Assembly: GCA_964423865.1 (NCBI GenBank)
Contig: CAYRGN010000004.1
Span: 62,001-126,000 of the forward strand
Length of the DNA stretch: 64,000 nucleotides
Origin: Leadbetterella sp964423865
GTDB lineage: Bacteria; Bacteroidota; Bacteroidia; Cytophagales; Spirosomataceae
Reading direction: 5' to 3'
Shown here piece after piece: positions 1 through 9,056 of the stretch; position 1 is the first letter of the stretch, and every line of letters starts with the position of its first letter. Both the position numbers and the translations under genes were made by a program. A model generated the notes under the pieces. That model made no database searches. It was not told the DNA's origin and worked only from the letters and a program-made list of their open reading frames with translations.

Positions 1-596
1 CCGGGTGGAAACAGAAGCGGTATGACCCCGTGAGCAAAACCCTGCCCACCAAACTGTTTAACGCTACCACCCGCTTCATGCACGATATCCCCTTGCATGA
101 CATGAACTGCGGCCTGAAAGCCTACCGCAGTAACGTCACCAAGAACATTGTGATTTACGGAGAAATGCACCGGTATATCCCCGTAGTAGCCAAATGGAAC
201 GGTTTCAGTAAAATCGGAGAAAAGGTGGTGCAGCACCAGGCCCGCAAATACGGCCATACCAAATTCGGTATTGAAAGGTTCCTGAACGGATTCCTTGACC
301 TGATTTCCATCACTTTCGTGAATAAATTCGGAAAAAGTCCGATGCATTTTTTCGGCCTCTTCGGGGTGCTGGCCTTCATCGGGGGCCTCGCTATGGCCAC
401 TTTCCTGATCGGTGAAAAACTATACAGCATCTATGCGCACCAACCCTACCGGAATGTCACAGACAATCCCCTGTTTTTCCTGGGACTGACCGCCGCCATT
501 ATCGGTTCGCAAATGTTCCTGGCAGGGTTTCTCGGGGAATTATTCGTACGGAACAACGCCCGGAAAGACGATTATATCATTTCGGAACGGGCGTAA
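1..596 (+). CDS. Glycosyltransferase family 2, C-terminal part (truncated by window edge)
   Basis: The gene enters from the left edge; the reading frame is open from base 3 (GWKQKRYDP...) and ends with TAA at 594-596. A GTG at 30 is in frame but lies inside the conserved region, so it is not the start. Residues such as GWKQKRYDP, LPTKLFN, MNCGLKAYR and the KYG.TKFGIERFLNG segment are typical of the second half of DPM1/DPG-synthase-like GT2 enzymes that transfer a sugar from a nucleotide donor to a polyprenyl phosphate. Two hydrophobic segments follow (around 345-420 and 463-540), matching the C-terminal membrane anchor of this subgroup. The catalytic GT-A half is outside the window, so donor and acceptor cannot be told. 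It converges on rarA with 7 bases between the stop codons. Confidence 0.85.
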   Translation, partial: GWKQKRYDPVSKTLPTKLFNATTRFMHDIPLHDMNCGLKAYRSNVTKNIVIYGEMHRYIPVVAKWNGFSKIGEKVVQHQARKYGHTKFGIERFLNGFLDLISITFVNKFGKSPMHFFGLFGVLAFIGGLAMATFLIGEKLYSIYAHQPYRNVTDNPLFFLGLTAAIIGSQMFLAGFLGELFVRNNARKDDYIISERA

Positions 597-603
597 TCCG
601 TTT

Positions 604-1872
604 TTAATATCCGTACCAATCTTCCCACCAGTTTTTCAGTGATTTCCGGATCTCATTCTCCCGCGCGTTTACTCCCGCTTCGTACAATTTTAAGCCTTTC
701 AGTTCTTCCGGCATAAAGTTCTGGCGCACAAAATTCCCCGGAAAATCATGCGAATATTTGTATCCTTTCCCGTAGCCAATCTGCTTCATCAATTTGGTAG
801 GTGCGTTCCGGAGCTCCAGGGGTACGGGCAGATCACCCGTCTTTTCCGCCAGTTCCATCGCCGCATTGATGGCGGCATAGGCCGCATTGGATTTAGGCGA
901 TGTGGCCAGGTAAATGGCCGTTTGTGACAAGATAATACGGCTTTCAGGATAACCGATCTTCATCACGGCATCCATGCAGGCATTGGCCACCATCACGGCG
1001 GTAGGATTGGCCAGGCCAATATCTTCCGAAGCCGAAATCAGCATACGGCGGGCTATAAACTTGACATCTTCACCCGCCACCAGCATGCGGGCCATCCAGT
1101 ACAGGGCCGCGTTCGGGTCTGACCCCCGGATTGACTTGATAAAAGCGGAAATGATATCGTAATGTTGCTCACCCGACTTGTCGTAACGCGCGAAATTCTT
1201 CTGTGCCAGCGTTTCTGCCAGGTCATTGTTAATGCGCACAGGGTCTTTCCCCTGCTGAGCGTTTACTACCAGTTCCAGGAGGTTAAGCAACTTCCGGCCA
1301 TCGCCCCCGCTCATCCGGAAAAGCGAGTCGGTTTCTTCCACCCGGATATTCAGATTCTTCAGCACCTCGTCTTCCGAAATGGCCCTTCGCATCAGGCGTT
1401 CCAGCTCTTCCGTGCCAAAGGCTTCCAGGATATACACCTGGCAGCGCGACAATAACGCCGAATTAACTTCAAAGGAAGGGTTTTCGGTAGTAGCCCCTAT
1501 AAGTGTTACCTTTCCTTTTTCTACCGCACCCAAAAGTGCGTCTTGCTGGGATTTATTAAACCGGTGAATCTCATCAATAAACAGGATGGGAGGAAACATC
1601 CCCGAAGGTTTGGCAAGCACTTCCCTAAGCTCTTTCACTCCGGCAGAAATGGCGCTGAGGTTGTGGAACTGACGGCGGGTCACCTCCGCAATCAGCAAGG
1701 CCAGGGTGGTCTTGCCTACACCGGGAGGCCCCCACAGAATCATGGAAGGTAAGACGCCCGAGGCGATGGCCGCTCTCAACGGTTTTCCCGGCCCCAGAAT
1801 AGCTTCCTGGCCGATGTACTGGTCCAGGTTTACAGGACGGATTCTCTCTGCTAAGGGAATAGAAAAATTCAT
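604..1872 (-). CDS. rarA: Replication-associated recombination protein A (RarA/MgsA), AAA+ ATPase
   Basis: 422 residues, the normal length of the family. Walker A GPPGVGKTT lies at residues 48-56, Walker B ILFIDEIHRF around 97-106, and sensor 1 in GATTENPSF follows about 25 residues later. The second half (YDIISAFIKSIRGSDPNAALYW, ASEDIGLANP) is the characteristic RarA/WRNIP1 helical and tetramerisation part, which separates it from RuvB and DnaX. RarA is a cytoplasmic ATPase that acts at stalled replication forks with SSB and RecA. The gene stands alone between two + strand genes. The ATG at 1870-1872 gives the canonical N-terminus (PLAERIRPVNLDQYIGQ). Nothing looks damaged. Confidence 0.96.
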   Translation of the reverse strand: MNFSIPLAERIRPVNLDQYIGQEAILGPGKPLRAAIASGVLPSMILWGPPGVGKTTLALLIAEVTRRQFHNLSAISAGVKELREVLAKPSGMFPPILFIDEIHRFNKSQQDALLGAVEKGKVTLIGATTENPSFEVNSALLSRCQVYILEAFGTEELERLMRRAISEDEVLKNLNIRVEETDSLFRMSGGDGRKLLNLLELVVNAQQGKDPVRINNDLAETLAQKNFARYDKSGEQHYDIISAFIKSIRGSDPNAALYWMARMLVAGEDVKFIARRMLISASEDIGLANPTAVMVANACMDAVMKIGYPESRIILSQTAIYLATSPKSNAAYAAINAAMELAEKTGDLPVPLELRNAPTKLMKQIGYGKGYKYSHDFPGNFVRQNFMPEELKGLKLYEAGVNARENEIRKSLKNWWEDWYGY

Positions 1873-1979
1873 TTACACCAAATTGCTACGAGGAGGAACA
1901 AGAGGAGCTACAGCGCTCATGCACTCCATAATTTACCCAAATTTATAGCTTTCAGCAAACAAATCCTTTAGAATACCCG

Positions 1980-1987
1980 TATATTTG
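1980..1987 (+). promoter_or_regulatory. Candidate -7 promoter box of the aldo/keto reductase gene
   Basis: TATATTTG matches the Bacteroidota -7 consensus TAnnTTTG and lies 22 bases before the ATG at 2010. No good TTTG -33 box is seen at the usual distance, so this is a weak prediction from sequence alone. Confidence 0.35.
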
Positions 1988-2009
1988 AGAAAGATAACCA
2001 AGCCAGCCT

Positions 2010-2996
2010 ATGTACGTACCTCAACCTGACCGATACGAAAAAACACCCTACCGGAGAACCGGTAAAAGCGGACTGCTTCTTCCTGAAATTTCGCTGGGCC
2101 TCTGGCATAATTTCGGGGGAGTAGACGTTTACGAAAATTACCGCGATATCCTGCTGACCGCCTTTGACCAGGGAATTACCCATTTTGACCTCGCCAATAA
2201 TTATGGTCCGCCGCCCGGATCGGCCGAGGAGAACTTCGGACGCCTCCTGGCGCAGGACCTAAAGCCCTACCGCGACGAACTGATCATCTCTTCCAAGGCG
2301 GGCTACCGCATGTGGGCAGGCCCCTATGGAGAGTGGGGTTCTCGGAAATACCTGATTTCCAGCTGCGATCAAAGCCTGAAACGTATGGGACTGGATTACG
2401 TGGATATTTTCTACTCCCACCGCCCGGATCCCCGCACCCCAATGGAAGAAACCATGGGCGCGCTCGACAGCCTGGTGAGGCAGGGCAAAGCCCTGTATGT
2501 AGGGCTTTCCAACTACAGCGCGGAGCAAACCCGAGCCGCTCTGGCTATACTGAACGACCTCGGCACCCCTTGCCTTATTCACCAGCCCAAGTATTCCCTC
2601 CTGGTGAGGGATCCCGAAGAAGGCCTCCTCGACACCCTGGTAGCGTCCGGAACCGGTTGTATCGTATTTTCTCCCTTAGCACAGGGGCTGCTGACCAATA
2701 AATACCTCAAAGGGATACCCGAAGACTCCCGCGCGGCCAAGTCTTCCGGCTTTCTACAGGCCAGTGAAGTAGATGAATCCACTCTTGATAAAGTCAGAAA
2801 ATTGAATGAGTTGGCCCTTCAGCGCGGTCAATCTCTGGCTCAAATGGCGATAGCATGGCTTTTAAAAGATCAAAAAGTAACATCTGTGCTGATAGGTGCC
2901 AGCAGAACTGCTCAATTAATGGACTCTCTCGGCGCACTGGAGAACAAACAATTTTCTGCCGATGAGCTACAACATATCCAGCAAATTCTTACCTAA
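2010..2996 (+). CDS. Aldo/keto reductase, YghZ/Gpr-like (Kv-beta-type) subgroup
   Basis: 328 residues of NADPH-dependent aldo/keto reductase. The catalytic tetrad is visible: Asp60 and Tyr65 in HFDLANNYGPP, Lys96 in LIISSKAGYR and His137 in DIFYSHRPD. NYGPPPGSAEENFGRLL and the C-terminal VLIGASRTAQL (cofactor phosphate binding) are marks of the YghZ/L-glyceraldehyde 3-phosphate reductase group, which detoxifies aldehydes such as methylglyoxal; that specific role is inferred by family. The ATG at 2010 is the only start that keeps the usual N-terminus (YRRTGKSGLLLPEISLG). The gene is monocistronic; the following gene starts 24 bases after its stop and could be co-transcribed. Confidence 0.93.
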   Translation: MYVPQPDRYEKTPYRRTGKSGLLLPEISLGLWHNFGGVDVYENYRDILLTAFDQGITHFDLANNYGPPPGSAEENFGRLLAQDLKPYRDELIISSKAGYRMWAGPYGEWGSRKYLISSCDQSLKRMGLDYVDIFYSHRPDPRTPMEETMGALDSLVRQGKALYVGLSNYSAEQTRAALAILNDLGTPCLIHQPKYSLLVRDPEEGLLDTLVASGTGCIVFSPLAQGLLTNKYLKGIPEDSRAAKSSGFLQASEVDESTLDKVRKLNELALQRGQSLAQMAIAWLLKDQKVTSVLIGASRTAQLMDSLGALENKQFSADELQHIQQILT

Positions 2997-3020
2997 ACCT
3001 TTTAATACACCAATTCATTT

Positions 3021-3548
3021 ATGCATCATTTCAGGTTTTTATCATGTTGGGTGACTCTCGCGGTCATCGTGGGAATTACTTCATGTAAAGTAGAGGGTCC
3101 GGAGGGGCCCGCGGGCCGTGACGGCGAAGACGGAAACGCGAATGTAAAAACCCAGATCATTACGGTTACCCCTTCCAACTGGTCGGGAGACGGGTACATC
3201 CGGGAAGCGCAGAAACAATGTTCTATTATTACGGCCGGTATTGTGGAAAGCGGAGCCGTGCTTTGTTACGTGCAGCAGGGCACGAACACCTACGCACCTG
3301 TGCCGTTTTCTTACACCGACGGCTACCTGGACGAGAACAACAACGTGGTCTATTATAACAGCCACACTTTTTACATGTACAGTCCGGGAGTGATCAGCTT
3401 TCTGATCCAGGACGATGACGGTATGACGCCTGCCCCTACGAGCAATCTCGTTTTCAAAGTGGTGGCGATAGCCTCTTCGGAAGTGGTGGCGGGCATCAAC
3501 ACCCTGGACTACAATGAAGTGGCCCGGGCGCTTCAACTGGAAGACTAA
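3021..3548 (+). CDS. Small secreted lipoprotein with a short collagen-like stretch
   Basis: 175 residues. A hydrophobic signal segment ends in a lipobox GITSC with the lipidated Cys at about residue 22. It is followed at once by GPEGPAGRDGEDG, four Gly-X-Y triplets like those found in the short collagen-like linkers of Bacteroidota lipoproteins. The remaining 130 residues (ITVTPSNW..., aromatic and polar, predicted beta) resemble no domain I can name. The protein probably sits on the outer membrane. The gene is followed by a symmetrical terminator shared with infC. Function unknown. Confidence 0.75.
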   Translation: MHHFRFLSCWVTLAVIVGITSCKVEGPEGPAGRDGEDGNANVKTQIITVTPSNWSGDGYIREAQKQCSIITAGIVESGAVLCYVQQGTNTYAPVPFSYTDGYLDENNNVVYYNSHTFYMYSPGVISFLIQDDDGMTPAPTSNLVFKVVAIASSEVVAGINTLDYNEVARALQLED

Positions 3549-3552
3549 CCAT

Positions 3553-3578
3553 AAAAAAACGCCTTACGGCGTTTTTTT
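3553..3578. terminator. Bidirectional rho-independent terminator between the lipoprotein gene and infC
   Basis: A perfect 11-bp stem runs from 3553-3563 to 3568-3578 (seven A, then ACGCC-type arm, loop TTAC, and the complementary arm ending in seven T). It lies between convergent genes and has a T run on both strands, so it can end both transcripts. It overlaps the last two bases of the infC stop codon. Confidence 0.9.
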
Positions 3579-4134
3579 ATTTCTTTGGCTTCGGTGCAAT
3601 AATTACGTTCAGGCGCTTTCCTTCCAGCCTGGGAGGGGCTTCAGGTTTCCCTAAATCCGATAAAGCTTCGGTAAAGCGTTCCAGCAGCTTGAAGCCCTGG
3701 TCTTTAAAAACGATCTGACGGCCTACAAAATGCACGTACGCTTTTACCTTTGAATTCTCTTTCAGAAAGTTTTCCGCGTGCTTTAGCTTAAATTCAAAGT
3801 CATGATCATCTGTCTGAGGGCCGAAACGGATCTCTTTGATGACGGTTTTCACCTGTTTGGCTTTCAGCTCCTTTTGTTTCTTTTTCTGTTCGTATTTAAA
3901 CTTGGAATAATCGACAATTCTACAAACGGGTGGCGCCGAATTGGGAACTATCTCTACCAGGTCCAGGTTCTGTGACCGGGCGATCTCCATAGCTTTGGCA
4001 TAAGGCACTACTCCCTGCTCCACATTCTCTCCCACCAGCCTTACTTCCTGTACACCCCTAATCTTTTCGTTTATTCTATGCTCGTCCTCTTTTCTGACCG
4101 GTGGACGATACGGTCTTCTCATGTTTTTTGCCAT
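3577..4134 (-). CDS. infC: Translation initiation factor IF-3
   Basis: 185 residues, standard length. The N-terminal domain (INEKIRGVQEVRLVGENVEQGVV, DLVEIVPNSAPPVCRIVDY) and C-terminal domain (KTVIKEIRFGPQTDDHDFEFKLKHA) are both complete. IF-3 binds the 30S subunit, blocks subunit joining and checks the start codon. Many infC genes start with AUU for autoregulation; here the start at 4132-4134 is a plain ATG. It lies 59 bases downstream of thrS, on the same strand and probably in the same transcript. rpmI and rplT, which often follow infC, are absent: the terminator comes directly after the stop codon. Confidence 0.97.
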   Translation of the reverse strand: MAKNMRRPYRPPVRKEDEHRINEKIRGVQEVRLVGENVEQGVVPYAKAMEIARSQNLDLVEIVPNSAPPVCRIVDYSKFKYEQKKKQKELKAKQVKTVIKEIRFGPQTDDHDFEFKLKHAENFLKENSKVKAYVHFVGRQIVFKDQGFKLLERFTEALSDLGKPEAPPRLEGKRLNVIIAPKPKK

Positions 4135-4193
4135 ACAGTGTTTAAAAAGTCAATTTCCGTTTGGAAAAATCGACCAAATTTATTACTTAGTTT

Positions 4194-6155
4194 TTAATTA
4201 TTGCCAAATTTCGGAATATTTTTATTTATCTCATTTTTAGCAAATTCAATAAACTCAGGAACAGTGAAAGTCCCCAGGTCACCTTCTCCTTTTTTGCGAA
4301 CCGAAACTTTTCCTTCTTCTGCTTCTTTTTCACCGATAATCAGCATCAAAGGCACCTTATTTACCTCGGCATCCCTGATTTTCCGCCCAATCTTCTCGGC
4401 ACGGTGGTCAATATACCCCCGGATATCATTTTCCTGCAAAATCAGGAATACTTCGTTGGAAAAATCTTCGTATTTCTCAGAAATCGGCAATACGGCGATC
4501 TGCTCCGGCGACAACCAGAATGGGAAGTTCCCGGCTGTGTTTTCCAGGAGAATGGCGATGAAACGCTCCATGGATCCGAAAGGCGCACGGTGAATCATGA
4601 CCGGCCGGTGACGCTGATTGTCTGACCCCATGTATTCCAGGTCAAACCTTTTGGGCAGGTTGTAATCTACCTGTATAGTTCCCAGCTGCCATTTCCTACC
4701 CAGGGCATCTTTGACCATAAAATCCAGTTTAGGACCGTAGAAAGCAGCCTCTCCGTACTCTACTACGGTGCTTAAACCTTTTTCGGCGGCGGCCTTCACA
4801 ATGGCGGTCTCGGCTTTGTCCCAGTCTTCGTCTGACCCGATATACTTGCTCCGGTCTTCCTGGCTCCTTAAGGAAATCTGGGCGGAGAAATCGTCAAATC
4901 CAAGCGATTTGAATACATACAGTACCAGGTCAATTACTTTTTTAAACTCCTCCTCTACCTGGTCATTGGCACAGAAAATATGGGCGTCATCCTGGGTAAA
5001 GCCCCTTACGCGAGTCAAACCGTGTAGCTCTCCGCTCTGTTCGTAGCGGTATACCGTTCCGAATTCCGCCAGGCGCAGGGGGAGATCCCGGTAGCTCCGG
5101 GGCCTTGACTTGTAAATCTCGCAGTGGTGAGGGCAGTTCATGGGTTTCAGCATAAACTCCTCTCCTTCTTCCGGCGTTTTGATAGGCTGGAAAGAGTCTT
5201 CTCCGTATTTATCCCAGTGTCCGGAAGTGACGTACAGCTGTTTGCTCCCGATATGCGGCGTAACTACGGGGAGGTAACCCGACCTTAACTGGGCTCTTTT
5301 CAGGAAATTTTCCAGGCGTTCTCTCAGCATGGCTCCTTTGGGCAACCAAAGGGGAAGGCCTTTGCCCACCTTGTCTGAGAACGTAAAAATATCGAGTTCC
5401 GCCCCCAGCTTGCGGTGGTCTCTCCGCTTCGCCTCTTCCAGGAACTGGAGATATTCTTCCAGTTCTTTGGCTTTGGGGAAGGTCACACCGTATACCCTGG
5501 TCAGCATCTTGTTGTTCTGGTCTCCTTTAAAATAGGCCGCGGCGGCATTCATAATTTTGGCCGCTTTGACAAAACCGGTATGGGGAATATGAGGCCCCCG
5601 GCAGAGATCGGTAAAGTTCCCCTGCTTATAGAGGGTAATATTCCCGTCTTCCAGTCCCTCAAGCAAATCTAGCTTGTATTCGTCGCCTTTTTCCTCAAAA
5701 TATTTTACCGCGTCTGCTTTGGCTATGGGGATACGTACGTAGTCATTTTTCTGGCGGGCCAACTCCAGCATCTTATCTTCTATCTTCTTAAAGTCGTCTG
5801 AAGAAATCGGGGTTCCGTTGGTGTCTACATCGTAATAAAACCCGTTTTCCAGGGGCGGGCCTACCCAAAACTTTACTCCCGGATACAGGGCTTCCAGAGC
5901 CTCCGCCATCAGGTGCGCGGAAGAATGCCAGAAAACCGATTTCCCTTCTGTGTCGTTCCAGGTCAGTAAAGCAACCGTGGAATCTTCATTCAACGGTGTG
6001 TTCAGGTCTACAACCTGCTCATTTACACGAGCGGCCAGCACATTCCTGGCCAGGCCTTCACTGATAGACAGCGCCACCTCATAAGGAGTTACCCCCTGTT
6101 CAAACTCCCGGATACTTCCGTCAGGAAGTGTAATTTTTATCTTCATTCTATTCAC
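4194..6155 (-). CDS. thrS: Threonyl-tRNA synthetase
   Basis: Full-length class II threonyl-tRNA synthetase. In order it shows the TGS domain (KITLPDGSIREFEQG), the second editing domain with HSSAHLMAEAL (HxxxH), the catalytic core with KPMNCPHHCEIYK carrying the zinc Cys, RYEQSGELHGLTRVRGFTQDDAH and MIHRAPFGSMERF, and the C-terminal anticodon-binding domain ending near the stop. Reading from 6155 starts with GTG and gives 653 residues; an in-frame ATG at 6146 gives 650 and begins directly at MKIKITLPDG, which fits the family better. Neither has a strong ribosome site. It probably heads a thrS-infC operon. Confidence 0.97.
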   Translation of the reverse strand: MNRMKIKITLPDGSIREFEQGVTPYEVALSISEGLARNVLAARVNEQVVDLNTPLNEDSTVALLTWNDTEGKSVFWHSSAHLMAEALEALYPGVKFWVGPPLENGFYYDVDTNGTPISSDDFKKIEDKMLELARQKNDYVRIPIAKADAVKYFEEKGDEYKLDLLEGLEDGNITLYKQGNFTDLCRGPHIPHTGFVKAAKIMNAAAAYFKGDQNNKMLTRVYGVTFPKAKELEEYLQFLEEAKRRDHRKLGAELDIFTFSDKVGKGLPLWLPKGAMLRERLENFLKRAQLRSGYLPVVTPHIGSKQLYVTSGHWDKYGEDSFQPIKTPEEGEEFMLKPMNCPHHCEIYKSRPRSYRDLPLRLAEFGTVYRYEQSGELHGLTRVRGFTQDDAHIFCANDQVEEEFKKVIDLVLYVFKSLGFDDFSAQISLRSQEDRSKYIGSDEDWDKAETAIVKAAAEKGLSTVVEYGEAAFYGPKLDFMVKDALGRKWQLGTIQVDYNLPKRFDLEYMGSDNQRHRPVMIHRAPFGSMERFIAILLENTAGNFPFWLSPEQIAVLPISEKYEDFSNEVFLILQENDIRGYIDHRAEKIGRKIRDAEVNKVPLMLIIGEKEAEEGKVSVRKKGEGDLGTFTVPEFIEFAKNEINKNIPKFGNN

Positions 6156-6202
6156 TATATATTATGGCCCAGGCGGCTCTTCCGCTTTCAGCCGCATAAT
6201 CC

Positions 6203-7381
6203 CTAATTTCGGGTAGAATCCCTACCGATTAAAGCGGGCTTCCTTTTGGGTATCTTATTGATCTGCAATGACCTGTTAAAAATTCTTTCCTCCTCTTTGG
6301 CTCTCTCTTTGGAAAATTCATCGTCTGCTTCCCGGGTAGACGACGCCTGAACTCCTAAGGCGATTCTGTAGTTGACGGCATTCAACTCGGCTTTCAGCAA
6401 CGTGTTATCAGGATGTTTTTCCAGGGCCTTTTCCAGGTAGTATCTGGCCGCGGGGAGATTATACTGTGCAATATAACTCCGGGCAGCTTTTAAACGTGGT
6501 AAAGGGTTTTCCGGTTCCATTTCGGCCCATTTATTATAGGAAATGTACGCCGAAGAGAAGTTCCGCTTCCGAAAATAGATATTGCCCATCCTTTGATAGA
6601 CATCGAACCGGTTGGGTTCTTCCCGGAGAAACCGGCGGTAAAGTACGATAGCGCTGTCGAGCATCCCGGTTTCCTCCAGGATAAACCCCTTGTTGTACAA
6701 CAACTCCTTCCTCCCGGGAAAACGGGCAATGGCGACCTCGTTAAAATGAAGCGCAGAGTCTATCATACGCGCCTTGCTGTAAATGCCGATCAGATCATTG
6801 TAATAGTCAAATACCCCGGGACGGGTAATGATGGCTTTTTGATAAAACTCAATGGCCTTGAGCGTATCTTTCTGCATCGCGTAGTACTTTCCCTTCCCGT
6901 TAAATAAGCCCGAATTATACGGATACACGTTTTCGGCTTTCCGGAAATACTCTTCCGCCTTTCCAAAATCGGATTTATCGAGGTACAGGTTAGCGATCAG
7001 GGTAAACAGGTCCGGTGATTCGTACTCCTGGTCTTCGGCATATAAGGCATTCTCCAGCGCGTTTTCTCCTCCTGACTTTTGTAAAATGGCGCTTTTCAAA
7101 AAAAGAATTTCCCCCGAGTTGGGGTTGAGCCGTTCGGCCCGGGTAATATCGATCAGCGCCTCCGCATAATTCCCTTCATTATATTGCCAGCTGGCACGCT
7201 TGTAATAGTTCAAAGGATTACTGGGATTGGCCTTGATATTTTCTGAAAGTTGTTCAAGGATCACTTTCAGTTGCTGTTCCCTCGATTTTGAAGATTCCAG
7301 GGGCATATCGTAATCTCCCCGGGACGTGCTGGAACACCCCGATAGCAGAACACCTATCACAAACCACACCAAATACCTCAT
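6203..7381 (-). CDS. Lipoprotein with tetratricopeptide repeats
   Basis: 392 residues. The signal segment MRYLVWFVIGVLLSGC has a lipobox LSGC with lipidated Cys16. Residues about 40-330 are a run of TPR units (for example ANPSNPLNYYKRASWQYNEG, ARFPGRKELLYNKGFILEE, NPLPRLKAARSYIAQYN), a scaffold for protein contacts. The basic C-terminus (RSLQINKIPKRKPALIG) lies outside the repeats. It lies upstream of thrS on the same strand with a 47-base gap, so it may share transcripts. The partner is unknown; an envelope assembly role is a guess from the family. Confidence 0.85.
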   Translation of the reverse strand: MRYLVWFVIGVLLSGCSSTSRGDYDMPLESSKSREQQLKVILEQLSENIKANPSNPLNYYKRASWQYNEGNYAEALIDITRAERLNPNSGEILFLKSAILQKSGGENALENALYAEDQEYESPDLFTLIANLYLDKSDFGKAEEYFRKAENVYPYNSGLFNGKGKYYAMQKDTLKAIEFYQKAIITRPGVFDYYNDLIGIYSKARMIDSALHFNEVAIARFPGRKELLYNKGFILEETGMLDSAIVLYRRFLREEPNRFDVYQRMGNIYFRKRNFSSAYISYNKWAEMEPENPLPRLKAARSYIAQYNLPAARYYLEKALEKHPDNTLLKAELNAVNYRIALGVQASSTREADDEFSKERAKEEERIFNRSLQINKIPKRKPALIGRDSTRN

Positions 7382-7488
7382 AAAAAGCTGGAATTATGCA
7401 AAATTCTTAATTTTTTAAATAAGAATGAAACAAAAGGATTAAACTTTTAATCCGCCCCCCGCATCAGCAACAGGCGCTACCGAAAAAA

Positions 7489-8934
7489 CTATTCAGACTG
7501 CCCGGCCGACAGGGAGGTGAGAAAGTAGGTTTTCCGGGTTTGGGTATAAGGGATGGAGCGTTTCTTTTTCTTCCTGGCGCCTGCGGGTGGGGTGACCTGC
7601 TGCGCTTCTACACGGCTCTGGCTACCTATGGCCAGGAAAACGTTATCGTACCAATGGATCACCTGGCGGTAGCCGGCTACGTAAGGCGTACCGGCGCTGT
7701 TATCGTCTGTGAGCTGGTAGGCTATAGAACGCGAACCGATATGATAGTTTCTCACGAGTACTTTTCCATTAGACAGGTACGCCACGGCGCCTGCCCGGTT
7801 GATGCTGACGGGCGCGGTCAGCTGGCCCAGCACCTGGTTGATTCCTATGGTATTTTCCGCGGTGACCGAACCTTCTGCATCCAGGCTGAAAATCCGGCTG
7901 GATGCAAACTCCATTCCCGAGAATACAGACCGGGTGATATTCCGGGGACCCTCATACGCCCTTACATGCGTATACCGGGGAGTATAAAACACGCCCCCTA
8001 AATGAATTTCACCCCTACCCTCAAAAGGCGGAAGTACAAGCAATGATGTGTTTTTCAGGAATTTTTCTTTTTGCTTTCCCTCTTCCTGCTCGCTCGAAAG
8101 CGCAGAGAAGGAACGATAGAATACCGGTATATTCCGGTCGGATTTCAAAAAAGAAAAATACAGGCCTTTCTGTCCGTCAGGCTGCTGATAAATTCCGCTG
8201 ACTAATTCCCCGTTCCGGGTACCCGACACAGGAAACCGCCCTTCATGGGGTACAATATCTTTTCTCTCTATGAGCTTCCCCGCGGTATCCAGCCTGACCT
8301 CCGCCACCCGCGAACTTTTCACGTACTCTCCCTTTTTTCGGGCCTCGTTGGCATACCCCGGTATTTTCTCCACCACCAGGATGTTTAGCGTACCGTCCGC
8401 TTCTTCCCGCACATCTTCAATTTCAATCTTCCCCTGCAATTCCGTAGCAATCATCCGGCCCATGTCTTGCTGAAAATCATAAACGTAATACACCAGCCCC
8501 TGTGCATTGATGCCGGTAAGCAAGGCTTTGTTCTTGTACATGACCAGCCCTTTATCCTGGAAAAATTCACGTATTTCAAATCCTCTCCGCACGTACTCTC
8601 CATTCTGCAGATCAAAGTCAAGCAGCTGGTAATACATGCCGGAGGTTTCGGAAAACATGAGACTGAGACGCCCCCCGTGCAAGGCTACGGCCGCGGGCCC
8701 TCTTTCCGTATCCAGGAAAAGGTCCTGGTCCCACAATTTATTCAGGGCGGCATCCATCCTGACCACCTTAAAACGGGTCTGATCTTCTTTGACGATCATC
8801 ACCAATCCGTCTTTCTGCAAAGAGATGACCCGGTACCAACCCGGGCTACCCAGCACCTCCAGGGTAGCAGACCGCAGTAGCTGTGCGTCTGCCGCTGGCG
8901 CTAGAAGGAGAAGGAGAAAGAGGAGTCGTTTCAT
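7489..8934 (-). CDS. Secreted protein of unknown function, related to the next upstream gene
   Basis: 481 residues with a clear signal peptide (MKRLLFLLLLLAPAADA, cleavage before QLLRS). The mature part is rich in beta strands with repeated short units (GLVMIVKEDQTRFKVVRMDA, VRNYHIGSRSIAYQL) that look like a beta-propeller-like fold, but I recognise no catalytic motif. It has the same layout as the gene at 9057-10559: signal peptide, an N-terminal segment in which a value is compared with a counterpart (ALNKLWDQDLFLD against TLHVVWETQTEIP), and a C-terminal HWYDNVFLA-type motif shared as HWYDNVYFN. The two are probably old tandem duplicates. A basic tail (GARKKKKRSIPYTQTRK) precedes the end. 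Confidence 0.7.
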   Translation of the reverse strand: MKRLLFLLLLLAPAADAQLLRSATLEVLGSPGWYRVISLQKDGLVMIVKEDQTRFKVVRMDAALNKLWDQDLFLDTERGPAAVALHGGRLSLMFSETSGMYYQLLDFDLQNGEYVRRGFEIREFFQDKGLVMYKNKALLTGINAQGLVYYVYDFQQDMGRMIATELQGKIEIEDVREEADGTLNILVVEKIPGYANEARKKGEYVKSSRVAEVRLDTAGKLIERKDIVPHEGRFPVSGTRNGELVSGIYQQPDGQKGLYFSFLKSDRNIPVFYRSFSALSSEQEEGKQKEKFLKNTSLLVLPPFEGRGEIHLGGVFYTPRYTHVRAYEGPRNITRSVFSGMEFASSRIFSLDAEGSVTAENTIGINQVLGQLTAPVSINRAGAVAYLSNGKVLVRNYHIGSRSIAYQLTDDNSAGTPYVAGYRQVIHWYDNVFLAIGSQSRVEAQQVTPPAGARKKKKRSIPYTQTRKTYFLTSLSAGQSE

Positions 8935-8948
8935 AAGGTATACAATTT

Positions 8949-9000
8949 AGCTTTGAGCTATGAGCTATGAGCTTTGAGCTTTGAGCTTTGAGTTTTGAGC
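8949..9000. repeat. Heptamer tandem repeat, AGCTWTG x 7 (copy 1 of 3)
   Basis: Seven contiguous 7-base units AGCTTTG/AGCTATG/AGTTTTG plus AGC lie between the two secreted-protein genes, 15 bases upstream of the start of the gene at 8934. The unit contains the palindrome AGCT. The same unit, on either strand, recurs at 50598-50651 and 62598-62673. It is too short-period for CRISPR and is not coding on either strand. Confidence 0.9.
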
Positions 9001-9056
9001 CGGGCGGCGAACACCGGGCTTTAAGTTCGGTTCTTCGGTGTAATAGGGGTATGGAT

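Noticed and set aside
8949..9000. Possible CRISPR array
   Set aside because: The unit is 7 bases with no unique spacers; it is a simple tandem array. No cas genes are present.
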